From positions 566,625-630,624 of the forward strand of contig NZ_CP059195.1 of NCBI RefSeq assembly GCF_014251695.1: 64,000 bases of DNA. Direction: 5' to 3'. Position numbers and translations under genes: made by a program. The notes beneath the pieces were generated by a model that was given only the letters and a program-made list of their open reading frames with translations, had not been told where the DNA came from and searched no databases. The stretch comes from Blattabacterium cuenoti (GTDB lineage: Bacteria > Bacteroidota > Bacteroidia > Flavobacteriales > Blattabacteriaceae). This document shows positions 1 to 10,922 of this stretch, in pieces. The stretch's first letter is position 1, and every line of letters begins with the position of its first letter.

Positions 1-232
1 CACAAGGATCTATTTTTCGTCTTTCTTTTTTATTAAAAAAAATACTTGGATCATAATTTTTTAGTTCACAAGCAAATTTAGTCTTATATTTTTTAGTATC
101 GAAATAAGTAATAGGGGCACAACCGTTTTTTCCGTTAACAAGAGAACCCCAATATTCTTCTACAGTATTTCCTATAGGAGTAATAGAACCAATCCCAGTA
201 ACTACTACTTTTTTAAGTTTTTCCATATCCAT
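1..232 (-). CDS. fabF: 3-oxoacyl-ACP synthase II (FabF), N-terminal part, cut by window edge
   Basis: The minus strand reads MDMEKLKKVVVTGIGSITPI and continues in frame to base 1, about 77 residues. This is the usual FabF opening: the VVVTGxGxxTPxG strand followed by a W(G)SLVNGKNG-type loop. FabF is the condensing enzyme that elongates acyl-ACP with malonyl-ACP in the cytosol. The catalytic Cys-His-His residues lie beyond the window. It sits 18 bp downstream of acpP on the same strand, the common acpP-fabF pair. The start could be the Met at 232 or the in-frame Met at 226. Confidence 0.9.
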   Translation of the reverse strand, partial: MDMEKLKKVVVTGIGSITPIGNTVEEYWGSLVNGKNGCAPITYFDTKKYKTKFACELKNYDPSIFFNKKERRKIDPC

Positions 233-250
233 ACATAAAAAAATATCTGT

Positions 251-520
251 CTAATCAGTTTTTTTTTCTTCTGCATTCTTTTTATCCATCAAAAGATTTT
301 CTATAGCCTGTACGGCTTCACCTACTGTTGTTATTTTTTCAGCTTTTTCATCCGAAATACTAATATTAAACTCTTTTTCAAACTCCATAATGAGTTCTAC
401 TATATCTAGGGAATCTGCTCCTAAATCATGGGTAAAACTAGCAGAAGGAGTTATATCACTTTCTTCTACGCTTAATTTTTCTACAATAAGAGCATTGACT
501 TTGGATGCTATATCAGACAT
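251..520 (-). CDS. acpP: acyl carrier protein
   Basis: This 89-residue acidic protein carries growing acyl chains on 4'-phosphopantetheine in fatty-acid synthesis. The attachment serine is in the conserved helix-II motif [17 protein letters not shown]. The frame is open further upstream to 571, but I chose the Met at 520 ([16 protein letters not shown]) because family members begin there and a TAnnTTTG-like box lies between 520 and the longer start. The C-terminal tail (about 10 residues rich in Lys/Glu) is slightly longer than the usual 77-78 residue ACP. It is probably co-transcribed with fabF downstream and is divergent from pckA. Confidence 0.93.
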   Translation of the reverse strand: MSDIASKVNALIVEKLSVEESDITPSASFTHDLGADSLDIVELIMEFEKEFNISISDEKAEKITTVGEAVQAIENLLMDKKNAEEKKTD

Positions 521-544
521 AGATTCAAAATTTTTTTTATGATA

Positions 545-552
545 CAAAATTA
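545..552 (-). promoter_or_regulatory. possible Bacteroidetes -7 box for acpP-fabF
   Basis: The minus strand reads TAATTTTG, an exact match to the Bacteroidetes sigma-ABfrA -7 consensus TAnnTTTG, 24 bp before the chosen acpP start. I see no well-placed TTG at the -33 position. Such boxes occur by chance in AT-rich DNA, so this is only suggestive. Confidence 0.3.
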
Positions 553-574
553 GCAAACTTTTGTAAATCATATA

Positions 575-582
575 TAAATTTG
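575..582 (+). promoter_or_regulatory. possible Bacteroidetes -7 box for pckA
   Basis: TAAATTTG matches TAnnTTTG and lies 26 bp before the pckA ATG in the short divergent gap with acpP. No clear -33 TTG is seen at the usual spacing. Confidence 0.3.
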
Positions 583-608
583 CTTTACGGATAAACAGTA
601 CATGACAT

Positions 609-2195
609 ATGATCTTTTTTTCTCTAGAAAATTATGGGATTTCGAATTCTTCATATAATTGGCAATTGACGCCTTATGAATTACAACAAATTATTATTCA
701 AAACAACATGGGAATTGAAACAAAATCAGGAGTTTTAGCTGTAAATACAGGTGTTTTTACGGGTAGGTCTCCAAAAGACAGATTTATTGTTAAAGATAAT
801 ATTACAGAAAAAAAAATTTGGTGGGATGAAAAGTATAATCAATCTTTTGATTCAGAAAAATTTGATTTTTTATATCAAAAAGTATCTCAATATTTATCGG
901 GAAAAACGTTATATATCCGAGATGGATATCTTTGTTCGGATAAACGTTATCAATTAAATGTACGTTCTATTAGTGAATATCCATGGTCTGATCTATTTAT
1001 TCACAATCTATTTTTTAGATTTACAAAATTAGAAATTATTTTACCAGATTGGTTATTATTATGTGCTCCAGGATTTAAAGCTGATCCTATAAAAGATGGA
1101 ACACGAAATAAAAATTTTTCTATATTAAATTTTTCTAAAAAAATAATTCTGATTGGAGGATCAGGATATACAGGAGAAATTAAAAAATCTATATTTTCTG
1201 TATTAAATTTTATACTTCCTACATATAGGAATGTTTTTCCAATGCATTGTGCCGTAAATGTAGGAAAACACAAAAAAGATACAGCTATCTTTTTTGGATT
1301 ATCCGGAACAGGAAAAACTACTATTTCTAATGATATTAATAGAAATTTGATTGGAGATGATGAACATGGATGGACTTATGATAACATTGTATTTAATTTT
1401 GAAGGAGGATGTTATGCCAAAATATTGGGTATTTCTAAAAAAAATGAACCGATGATTTATCATGCTATAAAAAAAGGAGCTATGTTAGAAAATGTAATTT
1501 TCAAAAAAGAAACTAGAGAAGTAGATTTTTTTAATGACAGCATTACTCAAAATATGAGAATAAGCTATCCTATTTATTTTATAAAAAATATTGAAAAAAA
1601 ACTATTGTCTTCTAATATAAAAAATATTTTTTTTCTAACATATGACGCATTTGGAGTCTTACCTCCTATAGCTAAACTTAATAAAGCTCAATCTTCTTAT
1701 TATTTTTTATTAGGATATACATCTAAAGTAGCTGGAACTGAATTTAATATTCAAAAAAAACCAAAAGCGACTTTTTCTTCTTGTTTTGGTGCTCCTTTTA
1801 TGCCTTTACATCCCGTACAATATACAAAAATGTTAATGAAAAAATTAGAGAATACTGAAATCAATGTTTGGATGGTAAACACTGGATTGATATCAGGAGG
1901 GGATTCATTTGGATCTCGCATTAAATTAGATGATACACGTAAAATTGTACAAAATGCTTTGAATGGTTTTTTATTAAAAGTACCATACGAAATATCTCCC
2001 ATTTTTAATTTTAAAATCCCAAAATATTGTCCAGGAGTATCTTCTTCTTTATTGAATCCTAAAAATTCGTGGAAAAATAAAAAAATGTATCAAAATCAAG
2101 TCAAAATACTTGCTAAAAAATTTATTCAAAATTTTGATACATATAGACAAAACATAGACAAAAATATTTTATCCGGAGAACCTATTTTAGAATAA
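609..2195 (+). CDS. pckA: phosphoenolpyruvate carboxykinase (ATP)
   Basis: This 528-residue cytosolic enzyme interconverts oxaloacetate + ATP and PEP + CO2 + ADP. The family signature TGRSPKDRF is at residues 51-59, the kinase P-loop GLSGTGKTT near 230, and the metal/nucleotide segment IGDDEHGW near 250. Length is normal for the ATP-dependent bacterial family (about 530-540). It is a single gene facing away from acpP, and its end lies 6 bp from the convergent ribE end. In a reduced symbiont it would link TCA intermediates to gluconeogenesis or PEP supply; with gapA in the same window this suggests the upper pathway runs towards sugar phosphates (inference). Confidence 0.96.
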   Translation: MIFFSLENYGISNSSYNWQLTPYELQQIIIQNNMGIETKSGVLAVNTGVFTGRSPKDRFIVKDNITEKKIWWDEKYNQSFDSEKFDFLYQKVSQYLSGKTLYIRDGYLCSDKRYQLNVRSISEYPWSDLFIHNLFFRFTKLEIILPDWLLLCAPGFKADPIKDGTRNKNFSILNFSKKIILIGGSGYTGEIKKSIFSVLNFILPTYRNVFPMHCAVNVGKHKKDTAIFFGLSGTGKTTISNDINRNLIGDDEHGWTYDNIVFNFEGGCYAKILGISKKNEPMIYHAIKKGAMLENVIFKKETREVDFFNDSITQNMRISYPIYFIKNIEKKLLSSNIKNIFFLTYDAFGVLPPIAKLNKAQSSYYFLLGYTSKVAGTEFNIQKKPKATFSSCFGAPFMPLHPVQYTKMLMKKLENTEINVWMVNTGLISGGDSFGSRIKLDDTRKIVQNALNGFLLKVPYEISPIFNFKIPKYCPGVSSSLLNPKNSWKNKKMYQNQVKILAKKFIQNFDTYRQNIDKNILSGEPILE

Positions 2196-2201
2196 GCATA
2201 T

Positions 2202-2801
2202 TTATAAATTTTTGTATTTTTTGCAATATTTTTTAATATATTTTCCTAATATATCAAATTCTACATTTACAATATCACCAACATTCATCATATGAAGATT
2301 GGTATTTTCATAAGTATAAGGAAGAATAGAGACCTTAAACGTATATCGATCACATGTAATTATAGTAAGACTTATTCCGTTAATAGCAATAGAACCTTTT
2401 TTTACAACTAGATGATTCAATTTATTTTTAGATTTAAAAAAAAATAGCCAACTTCCATTTCTATTTTCAATCTTAATAATCGTAGCAATCGTATCTACAT
2501 GTCCTTTAACTATATGGCCGTTTAATCTATTCTGCAATAAAATTCCTCTTTCTAAATTCACTTCATCTTGAATTCTTAAAAAATTTAAATTGGAACATAA
2601 TAAAGTTTCTTCAGAAGCTATTACTGAATAAATTTTTTTATGGATATTCACTATACTTAAACATATTCCATTATGGCAAATACTTTGATTTATTTTAATT
2701 TCGTTTTTACAAAATGGATTATGAAAAGTTATACAAAGATTATTTTTCTCACGATTTAATTGATATACTTTTGTAGTGTATTCTACTATACCAGTAAACA
2801 T
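2202..2801 (-). CDS. ribE: riboflavin synthase alpha chain
   Basis: The product joins two 6,7-dimethyl-8-ribityllumazine molecules by dismutation to give riboflavin. The 199-residue protein begins with the near-invariant MFTGIVE and contains the two lumazine-binding barrel repeats expected of the family; the second begins around GHIVKGHVDTIATI. Length is typical (about 195-215). With ribF at 5.7 kb it supports riboflavin-to-FMN/FAD supply. It is divergent from pdxA, with about 25-33 bp between the starts. Confidence 0.95.
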   Translation of the reverse strand: MFTGIVEYTTKVYQLNREKNNLCITFHNPFCKNEIKINQSICHNGICLSIVNIHKKIYSVIASEETLLCSNLNFLRIQDEVNLERGILLQNRLNGHIVKGHVDTIATIIKIENRNGSWLFFFKSKNKLNHLVVKKGSIAINGISLTIITCDRYTFKVSILPYTYENTNLHMMNVGDIVNVEFDILGKYIKKYCKKYKNL

Positions 2802-2834
2802 AATGATTTATATTTTTTTAAATTAATGTATTAT

Positions 2835-3875
2835 ATGAATTATAAAAAAAAAAAAATTAAAGTGGGATTTACCACGGGTGATATTAACGGAATAGGAATA
2901 GAGATTTTCTTAAAAGTATGTTCTAAAAAAAAACTTTTAGATTTTTTTACTCCAATATTATTTGGATCTACCAAGATATGTTTTTATTATAAAAAAATTT
3001 TAAATTTTGAAATAAACAATATACGAGAAATAAAAAATTTTAAAGAAGTTGTTGATTATAAAATAAATGTATTCAACATATGGAAAGAAGACATGAAATT
3101 TGAATCTATAAAAATTCATCATCCTGAATCAGGAAAATTATCCATTTTATCTTTAAAAAAAGCTGTAAAAGCTTTAAAAGAAGGAAAAATAGATGTACTT
3201 GTAACAGCTCCAGTTAATAAAAAATACATGAATTTCAAAAATTTTTCATTTATCGGTCATACTGAATATCTGCAAAATATTTTAGAAGGAGAATCTTTAA
3301 TGTTTATGATTCACGATATTTTAAAAATAGCTTTAGTTACCAATCATTTACCTTTGAAAAGAGTAAGTTCAGAATTAAATACTAAAAAAATAATAAAATC
3401 AATTAAAATATTACGTCAATCTCTTATCATTGATTTTGCTATAGAAAAACCTAAAATTGCGGTTTTAGGATGTAATCCGCATTCAAGTGATAATGGATTG
3501 ATAGGAAATGAAGAAAAAATAAAAATTAAACCAGCTATTGATAACTTATTTCAAAAACAAGGATGGTTAGTTTTTGGTCCTTATTCTTCAGATAGTTTTT
3601 TCGGAAACCAAAGTTATTTAAATTTTGATGCTGTTTTAGCTATGTATCACGATCAAGGATTAATTCCTTTTAAAACTATAACTTTTAATCAGGGAGTAAA
3701 TTTTACGGCTGGTCTTTCTCATATACGGACATCTCCTGATCATGGAGTTGCCTATGATATTGCTAAAAAAGGAATTGCAAATGAAAATTCATTTGAAGAA
3801 GCGATCTTTTATGCTATAAAAATATTTAAAAATAGAAAAGAATATATGAAATTCAGTTTATCCAAATTATTATAA
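2835..3875 (+). CDS. pdxA: 4-hydroxythreonine-4-phosphate dehydrogenase
   Basis: PdxA oxidises 4-phosphohydroxy-L-threonine in the DXP-dependent pyridoxal phosphate pathway. The 346-residue product shows FTTGDINGIGIEI at the N-terminus, metal-binding histidines in IGHTEY (about 141), VTNHLP and MYHDQGLIPFK (about 271), and the C-terminal RTSPDHGVAYDIA block. I chose the Met at 2835 (MNYKKKKIKVGF); an in-frame Met at 2826 is also possible. A run of 13 A residues covers codons 4-7 plus the next base, directly after the start. Its 3' end overlaps the convergent atpC by 6 bp. PdxJ and PdxH are also in this window. Confidence 0.93.
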   Translation: MNYKKKKIKVGFTTGDINGIGIEIFLKVCSKKKLLDFFTPILFGSTKICFYYKKILNFEINNIREIKNFKEVVDYKINVFNIWKEDMKFESIKIHHPESGKLSILSLKKAVKALKEGKIDVLVTAPVNKKYMNFKNFSFIGHTEYLQNILEGESLMFMIHDILKIALVTNHLPLKRVSSELNTKKIIKSIKILRQSLIIDFAIEKPKIAVLGCNPHSSDNGLIGNEEKIKIKPAIDNLFQKQGWLVFGPYSSDSFFGNQSYLNFDAVLAMYHDQGLIPFKTITFNQGVNFTAGLSHIRTSPDHGVAYDIAKKGIANENSFEEAIFYAIKIFKNRKEYMKFSLSKLL

Positions 3876-4118
3876 AATTACAATAACTATATTTTTTCTC
3901 ACTTGTAAAATTCCACTTTCTATTTTAATTTCCTTTTTTACATTTTTTTTATTTTTATCCTTTTCTAATTCTAATTTTAAAAATCCATACTTTAATATAG
4001 ATATAAATGGAGCATGATTTTCTAATATTTGAAAATATCCACGGGATCCAGGAGCTATAATAGAAATTATATGTTTTTGATACAAAATTTTATGAAATCT
4101 AATAATTTTTATTCTCAT
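3870..4118 (-). CDS. atpC: F1 ATP synthase epsilon subunit (short form)
   Basis: This 82-residue protein keeps the N-terminal beta-sandwich of the epsilon subunit, with the APGSRGYFQILENHAPFISILKYG block, but has no C-terminal helical hairpin. Short epsilon subunits are known in Bacteroidetes. It is part of the central stalk of the F1 motor. It follows atpD by 4 bp on the same strand, the atpD-atpC pair that Bacteroidetes keep apart from the main atp operon. Lack of the C-terminal helices removes the usual inhibitory 'up' conformation (family knowledge). Confidence 0.88.
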   Translation of the reverse strand: MRIKIIRFHKILYQKHIISIIAPGSRGYFQILENHAPFISILKYGFLKLELEKDKNKKNVKKEIKIESGILQVRKNIVIVIL

Positions 4119-4122
4119 ATAT

Positions 4123-5664
<1,542 letters not shown>

Positions 5665-5707
5665 TTATATTTGTTATTGTAAATGTAAGAGAAAAAAGAT
5701 AAAAATT

Positions 5708-6646
5708 TTGAAAATTTATTCATCAATCGATGAATTTTCTTCTTTATATCCATGTGTATTAACACTTGGAATTTTTGATGGGGTTCATATAGGTCATAAA
5801 AAAATTATTAAAAATTTAATTTTTAGATCTAAAAAAAAATATAGTTCTGTTCTCCTCACTTTTCATCCACATCCAAAAGAAATATTAAATTATGATAAAA
5901 ATTTTTTTTACTTAAATACTCTTTCTGAGAAAATATATAACTTAAAAAGAACAGGAATAGAACATTTGATAATTCACCCTTTTACTATAAATTTTTCAAG
6001 ATTAAGAACAATAGATTTTTTAAAAAAAATATTACATCCAAAATATAAAATTAAACAAATCATTACTGGGTATGATTCTCATATTGGAAAAAATAGAGAT
6101 AATTCTTATAAAGAATTAAAAAAACTACATCATAGTTATGGAGTAAAAGTTTATCAAGTTGGTCCTTTCAAACTAATAAAAAAAATAGTTAGTTCTACTT
6201 ATATACGTGAATCTCTTTTATCAGGAAATATACAATGGGCGAATCAAGCTTTGGGATATTTTTATACATTATCTGGAAAAGTCATACAAGGAAAAGGGAT
6301 AGGTAGAATGATGAATTTTCCCACAGCCAATTTACAAATTGACTATAAAAAATTAATTCCTAAAAATGGGGTTTATGCTGTAAAAATTAATTATTTAAAT
6401 AACCTGTATTCAGGTATGTTGAATATAGGAATAAACCCTACTATAGAGAAAGAAAATAAAAAAATAAAAATTGAAGTTCATATATTCAATTTTTTTGAAA
6501 ATATATATGGAAAAAAAATAGATATTCAAATAATTCGTAGAATACGTAAAGAAAAAAAATTTAATTCCATACAAAAATTAAAAAAACAAATATATACAGA
6601 CAAAATAAATATACAAAAATTTTTTTCTTGTGAAAAAAAAAATTAA
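5708..6646 (+). CDS. ribF: bifunctional riboflavin kinase / FAD synthetase
   Basis: RibF phosphorylates riboflavin to FMN and adenylates FMN to FAD. The N-terminal FAD-synthetase nucleotidyltransferase domain has LGIFDGVHIGHKK, and the C-terminal riboflavin kinase barrel has GRMMNFPTANL and NGVYAVKI. I chose a TTG start at 5708 (MKIYSSIDEF after initiation), which gives 312 residues and matches the usual flavobacterial opening. An in-frame ATG at 5633 would add 25 Lys/Cys-rich residues and overlap atpD. The end overlaps the next gene by 17 bp. Confidence 0.9.
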   Translation: MKIYSSIDEFSSLYPCVLTLGIFDGVHIGHKKIIKNLIFRSKKKYSSVLLTFHPHPKEILNYDKNFFYLNTLSEKIYNLKRTGIEHLIIHPFTINFSRLRTIDFLKKILHPKYKIKQIITGYDSHIGKNRDNSYKELKKLHHSYGVKVYQVGPFKLIKKIVSSTYIRESLLSGNIQWANQALGYFYTLSGKVIQGKGIGRMMNFPTANLQIDYKKLIPKNGVYAVKINYLNNLYSGMLNIGINPTIEKENKKIKIEVHIFNFFENIYGKKIDIQIIRRIRKEKKFNSIQKLKKQIYTDKINIQKFFSCEKKN

Positions 6647-9281
6647 TAAAATTATTAAGTATATATTGAAAAATATAAATCATAAAATTATTTTTATATC
6701 AAAAGATTCTACTATTATAGAATATATTAGAACTAAATATAGTTCAAAATTTAGTTCAGAAACTAAATTTTTTACAATAGAAAAATTCTTTGAAAACATT
6801 TCTGGATTAAAAATTTTAGATGATTATTCTATATTGCTTTATTTTTTTTCTCTTTTAAAAAAAGATGATTTTGTAGAAAAAAAATTTCATGATTTTTTTA
6901 ATTGGGGACCAAAAATATTAAATGATTTTCAGAAAATAGATTTCAATATGATTAATATTGAACATTTTTTTTCTTCTATTATTTCTTCAGAAAAAATAAA
7001 TAAATGGAGTTTTAATTTTTTAGAACAAAAAAAATTATTTTTTTGGGAAAAAATTCATAAATACTATTATATTTTACAATCTCAACTTTTAAAAAAAGGA
7101 ATTGCTTATCATGGAATGCTTTTTAAAATAGGCATTTCTCGTTTAGATTCCTTTTTATATCATAATTTCAATACAAAAATTGTATTACTTATTGTTGATT
7201 ATATTGCAGAATATGAGAAAATTTTAACTAAAAAAATTATTCAACAAGGATTAATTTATCATTTATGTGAAAAAAATATTTCAATTTCAACTTTAGAGCA
7301 TTTTAATGAAAAACGAATTTTGAATTCAAAAACACGTTTACAATATGATAATTTCAAAATTATTGGTGTTTCAAAAGAAATAGAACAAGTGAAAATTGTG
7401 GAAAATATCATATGTAAATTAATGAAAAAAGATCAAAAACCTAATAAAATACTTATAATACCAGGGAATAATAATTTGACTATTCCACTAATACATTCTA
7501 TAAAAAGAAAATTAGAAATTGATATATCTTTTAATATTAATTCTCCATTAAATGATATTCCTATTTATTATACTTTTTATTCTATATTTCAATTACTATT
7601 AAATAAAAATAAATTTTCAAAATTTACTAGAAAAGATGTTATAAAAGTATTATCCAATGGATATATTCAAAAATTTTTTTTAAAAAAAAATTCAATTTTA
7701 GAAAAATTGAATCTAAAAAAAAATTCGGATTTTTTTTGCGAAAATCTAATAAAAAAATATTTATATAAAAATAATTTATGGATTATTTTTAAAATTCAAA
7801 CCAATAACATTAAAATGATTCTTATAAGTATTATTGGTTTTATTAGAAAATTCAAAAAATTACTTATTACGAATAGTAGAAAACATTTTTTAGAATTGAA
7901 ATTTCTTTTTAAACTAGAAATTTATATACAACAATTAAGAATAATAGTTAGAAAAACTAAAAATTTATATCTCGGAATTAATGATGTATTTAACATATAT
8001 GAACAGTTTACTAAAACAGAAAACATACGATATTTTCGTAAAAATAGAAAAGGATTATATATCACAGGTTTTATAGATATTTTTTTGGAAAATTTTGATG
8101 TTGTGATCATAACTTCCTTTAATGAAGGAGTTATCCCTCCAAGTCATAATAATCATTCTCTCATTCCTTTTGATATATATAAAAAGTTACAAATTCATAA
8201 TATTAATGAAAATTTTTATTTTCATCATTTAACAAGAATTATTCAATTTTCAAAAGAAAGATATTTCATATATAAAAATCATCCAGATGAAATTAATTCT
8301 GGAGAAAAAAGTCATTTTATTCATAGAATAGAAATCATTTCTAAAATTAAAATAGAAAAAATTAAAAAATCATTTTTTCCTATAACTTCAAAAAGACTAC
8401 CCATTGTAATTTATAAAACAAAATCTATAATTCAATGTTTACATAAATTAATCAATAAAGGATTATCTCCTTCTTCTATTCATTTATATAATTATAATCC
8501 TCTTCTATTCTATTATAAAAAAATACTTAAGTTAAATGAACCAGAAAAAATACATTATAAAAAAAAAATAGGAAAAATTATTCATAAAATATTAAAAATA
8601 TTATATAATCCCATAAAAGAAAGTTTGATGACCATTGATTGTATTCATAAAATGAAAAAAAACTATGAAGAAACTATTAAAGAAGTTCTTTTAGAAAAAG
8701 AAGAAATCATTGAAGGAAATAATATGTTTTTTTATTATATAATTAAAAATTATATAGAAAATTTTATTTCATGGGATGAAGAATTTATTAGAAAGGGACG
8801 AAAAATTTTTATCAAAGAAATCGAACGAAAAGTTTCTGCAAAATTAAATATAGGATCAAAAAAAGTAAATTTACATGGTATTATAGATCGTATAGATGAG
8901 TATGATGGAAAAATTCGTATTCTTGATTATAAAATAGGGTTTTCTAAAATTAAAGAAATCAACATTTCTTTAAAAAATATTGAAAATATTTTTTATGATG
9001 TAAATCATGCAAAAACCATGCAATTGCTTATTTATGTTTATTTATGGTTTAAATCTTCCGTATTCAAAGACAGTAAAAAAAAATCTCCTATTATAGGAAT
9101 TGTTTCTCCCGAAATGAATAGAAATAACATATTCCAAGTTCCTATAAATATTTGTCATACTAAAAAAAGAAATATAACATATGCAGATTATGAAATAAAC
9201 GTTCTTCCATTTCTTATTAAAAGAATTTCCGATATCCTAGATCCTAGAATGCCGATTATAGAAAAATTTATTGATTTTTAA
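6630..9281 (+). CDS. AddB-like PD-(D/E)XK nuclease / inactivated helicase subunit
   Basis: An 883-residue protein resembling the Bacteroidetes AddB-like exonuclease subunit, which pairs with an AddA-type helicase-nuclease for double-strand-break resection. The C-terminal RecB-family nuclease is visible: GKIIHKILKIL (about 650), GIIDRIDEYDGKIRILDYK (about 750-770) and QLLIYVYLWF, so the His, Asp, Asp, Lys and Q-xxx-Y elements are all present. In the N-terminal region, where family members may carry an ATP-binding loop, I see only IFISKDST, with no GKT/S. The start is GTG inside the end of ribF, suggesting translational coupling. No AddA partner is in the window. Confidence 0.75.
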   Translation: MKKKINKIIKYILKNINHKIIFISKDSTIIEYIRTKYSSKFSSETKFFTIEKFFENISGLKILDDYSILLYFFSLLKKDDFVEKKFHDFFNWGPKILNDFQKIDFNMINIEHFFSSIISSEKINKWSFNFLEQKKLFFWEKIHKYYYILQSQLLKKGIAYHGMLFKIGISRLDSFLYHNFNTKIVLLIVDYIAEYEKILTKKIIQQGLIYHLCEKNISISTLEHFNEKRILNSKTRLQYDNFKIIGVSKEIEQVKIVENIICKLMKKDQKPNKILIIPGNNNLTIPLIHSIKRKLEIDISFNINSPLNDIPIYYTFYSIFQLLLNKNKFSKFTRKDVIKVLSNGYIQKFFLKKNSILEKLNLKKNSDFFCENLIKKYLYKNNLWIIFKIQTNNIKMILISIIGFIRKFKKLLITNSRKHFLELKFLFKLEIYIQQLRIIVRKTKNLYLGINDVFNIYEQFTKTENIRYFRKNRKGLYITGFIDIFLENFDVVIITSFNEGVIPPSHNNHSLIPFDIYKKLQIHNINENFYFHHLTRIIQFSKERYFIYKNHPDEINSGEKSHFIHRIEIISKIKIEKIKKSFFPITSKRLPIVIYKTKSIIQCLHKLINKGLSPSSIHLYNYNPLLFYYKKILKLNEPEKIHYKKKIGKIIHKILKILYNPIKESLMTIDCIHKMKKNYEETIKEVLLEKEEIIEGNNMFFYYIIKNYIENFISWDEEFIRKGRKIFIKEIERKVSAKLNIGSKKVNLHGIIDRIDEYDGKIRILDYKIGFSKIKEINISLKNIENIFYDVNHAKTMQLLIYVYLWFKSSVFKDSKKKSPIIGIVSPEMNRNNIFQVPINICHTKKRNITYADYEINVLPFLIKRISDILDPRMPIIEKFIDF

Positions 9282-10326
9282 TAAATTTTTCTATATAATT
9301 CCCTACTTCATCAGTAGTAGAAGATAATTTTAAATCAATAATATCTTGTGTACATATTTTTTTTTCAATAGAATTTTTAACAGCCTTTTCTATAATATTT
9401 TTTTCTTTATGCATTCCAAAATATCCTAACATCATAGATCCTGAAAGAATACAACCCAAAGGATTTGCTATATTTTTTCCTTTTGCTTGAGGATAAGATC
9501 CGTGTACAGGTTCAAACATGGATTTATAATCTCCTATAGAAGCCGAAGGCAGTAATCCTAAAGAACTTGTTAAAACGCTAGATTCATCTGAAAGAATATC
9601 TCCAAACATATTATCCGTTAAAATGATATCAAATTTTTGAGGATTCATAATAATTTGCATGGATGCGTTATCTACATACAAAAAATCTATATAAATATCT
9701 GGATAATCAAACGATATTTTTTTAATAACTTCTCTCCACAATCTAGAAGTTTCTAATACATTAGCTTTATCTACTAATGTTACTTTTTTTTTACGTAAAA
9801 GAGCAGCTTTAAAAGCCATTTCTCCTATTCTCTCTATTTCTGATTTAGAATAAATACAATAATCATAAGCTATTTTTCCATTGTTATAACGCCCTTTTTC
9901 CCCAAAATAAATCCCTCCTGTTAATTCACGATATATAATAAAGTCAACTTTATTTAATAATTCCTTTTTTACAGGAGACTTATCTAAGTTAGGAAAGACT
10001 ACTATAGGACGAATATTACAATATAAATTCATTTTTTTTCTAAGTTTTAATAATCCATCTTCAGGTCTCATTCCTCTTGTATTATGATCATATTTCGGCT
10101 CTCCTATACAACCAAATAAAACAGCATCTGCTTTTAAACAATTATCTATAGTTTCTTCTGGCATAGGATTTCCAAATTTTTCTATGGCTTTAGATCCAGC
10201 TAAACTATTTTTATAATGAAAATTGTGTCCATATTTTATGGCTATGGAATTTAAAACTTTTATAGTTTGTTTTATTACCTCAGGTCCTATCCCATCTCCT
10301 TCTATTACAGAAATATTTTTTATCAT
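9268..10326 (-). CDS. leuB: 3-isopropylmalate dehydrogenase
   Basis: LeuB oxidatively decarboxylates 3-isopropylmalate to 2-oxoisocaproate using NAD+, the third step of leucine synthesis. The 352-residue protein starts ISVIEGDGIGPEV and carries YRELTGGIYFGEKG, the Lys in VDKANVLETSRLWRE, the metal-binding DNMFGDILSDE and the NAD-site EPVHGSYPQAKGKNIANP. It is the last gene of the leuA-leuC-leuD-leuB operon, with a 4 bp ATGA overlap with leuD. Its 3' end overlaps the convergent nuclease gene by 14 bp. Confidence 0.96.
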   Translation of the reverse strand: MIKNISVIEGDGIGPEVIKQTIKVLNSIAIKYGHNFHYKNSLAGSKAIEKFGNPMPEETIDNCLKADAVLFGCIGEPKYDHNTRGMRPEDGLLKLRKKMNLYCNIRPIVVFPNLDKSPVKKELLNKVDFIIYRELTGGIYFGEKGRYNNGKIAYDYCIYSKSEIERIGEMAFKAALLRKKKVTLVDKANVLETSRLWREVIKKISFDYPDIYIDFLYVDNASMQIIMNPQKFDIILTDNMFGDILSDESSVLTSSLGLLPSASIGDYKSMFEPVHGSYPQAKGKNIANPLGCILSGSMMLGYFGMHKEKNIIEKAVKNSIEKKICTQDIIDLKLSSTTDEVGNYIEKFIKNQ

Positions 10327-10922
10327 ATTAAAAAATATTTTCTATTTTTTTCAAAATTTTCTACATCATTTTTAATAGAAATCAAAAAATCTATATCATC
10401 ATAACCATTGATAAAACAATTTTTTTTATATGGATGGATATAAAATATATCAAATTCTCTTGTTTTTAATATTGTAACTTTTTGAAGAATTAAATCAACT
10501 TGTATTTTAATTTTAGGATTTTTTTCAACGGTATTAAATAATTTTTTTAAAAAATATTCTGATACTTCTATAGTTAATAATCCATTATTTAATGCGTTTT
10601 CTTTAAAAATATCAGCAAAAAAACTAGATATTATTACTCTAAATCCATAGTCCAAAATAGCCCATACAGCATGTTCACGACTGGATCCACATCCAAAATT
10701 TTTTCCTGATAAAAGGATTTTACCATTAAAATTATAATTATTTAATATAAAATTTTTATTCAAAGAACCATTTTTTTGATAACGCCAATCCATAAAAATA
10801 TTTTTTCCACATTCTTCACGTTTAATCTTTTTTAAAAAACGAGCAGGTATAATTTGATCCGTATCTATATCCTCTATAGGTAATGGAACTGCCTGACTAA
10901 TTAACATCGTAAATTTTTTCAT
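10323..10922 (-). CDS. leuD: 3-isopropylmalate dehydratase small subunit
   Basis: LeuD supplies the swivel domain of isopropylmalate isomerase, completing the active site of LeuC. The 199-residue protein shows VPLPIEDIDTDQIIPARFLK and the substrate-binding loop GKNFGCGSSREHAVWAI, both diagnostic. Start at 10922 (MKKFTMLISQ) matches family length but overlaps leuC by 26 bp; the internal Met at 10907 is a weaker option. It overlaps leuB by 4 bp, so the operon is probably translationally coupled. Confidence 0.95.
   Translation of the reverse strand: MKKFTMLISQAVPLPIEDIDTDQIIPARFLKKIKREECGKNIFMDWRYQKNGSLNKNFILNNYNFNGKILLSGKNFGCGSSREHAVWAILDYGFRVIISSFFADIFKENALNNGLLTIEVSEYFLKKLFNTVEKNPKIKIQVDLILQKVTILKTREFDIFYIHPYKKNCFINGYDDIDFLISIKNDVENFEKNRKYFLI

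Noticed and set aside
3870..4118. Short AtpC (82 residues) as a truncated gene
   Set aside because: Epsilon subunits with only the beta-sandwich are usual in Bacteroidetes; the frame and ends look normal.
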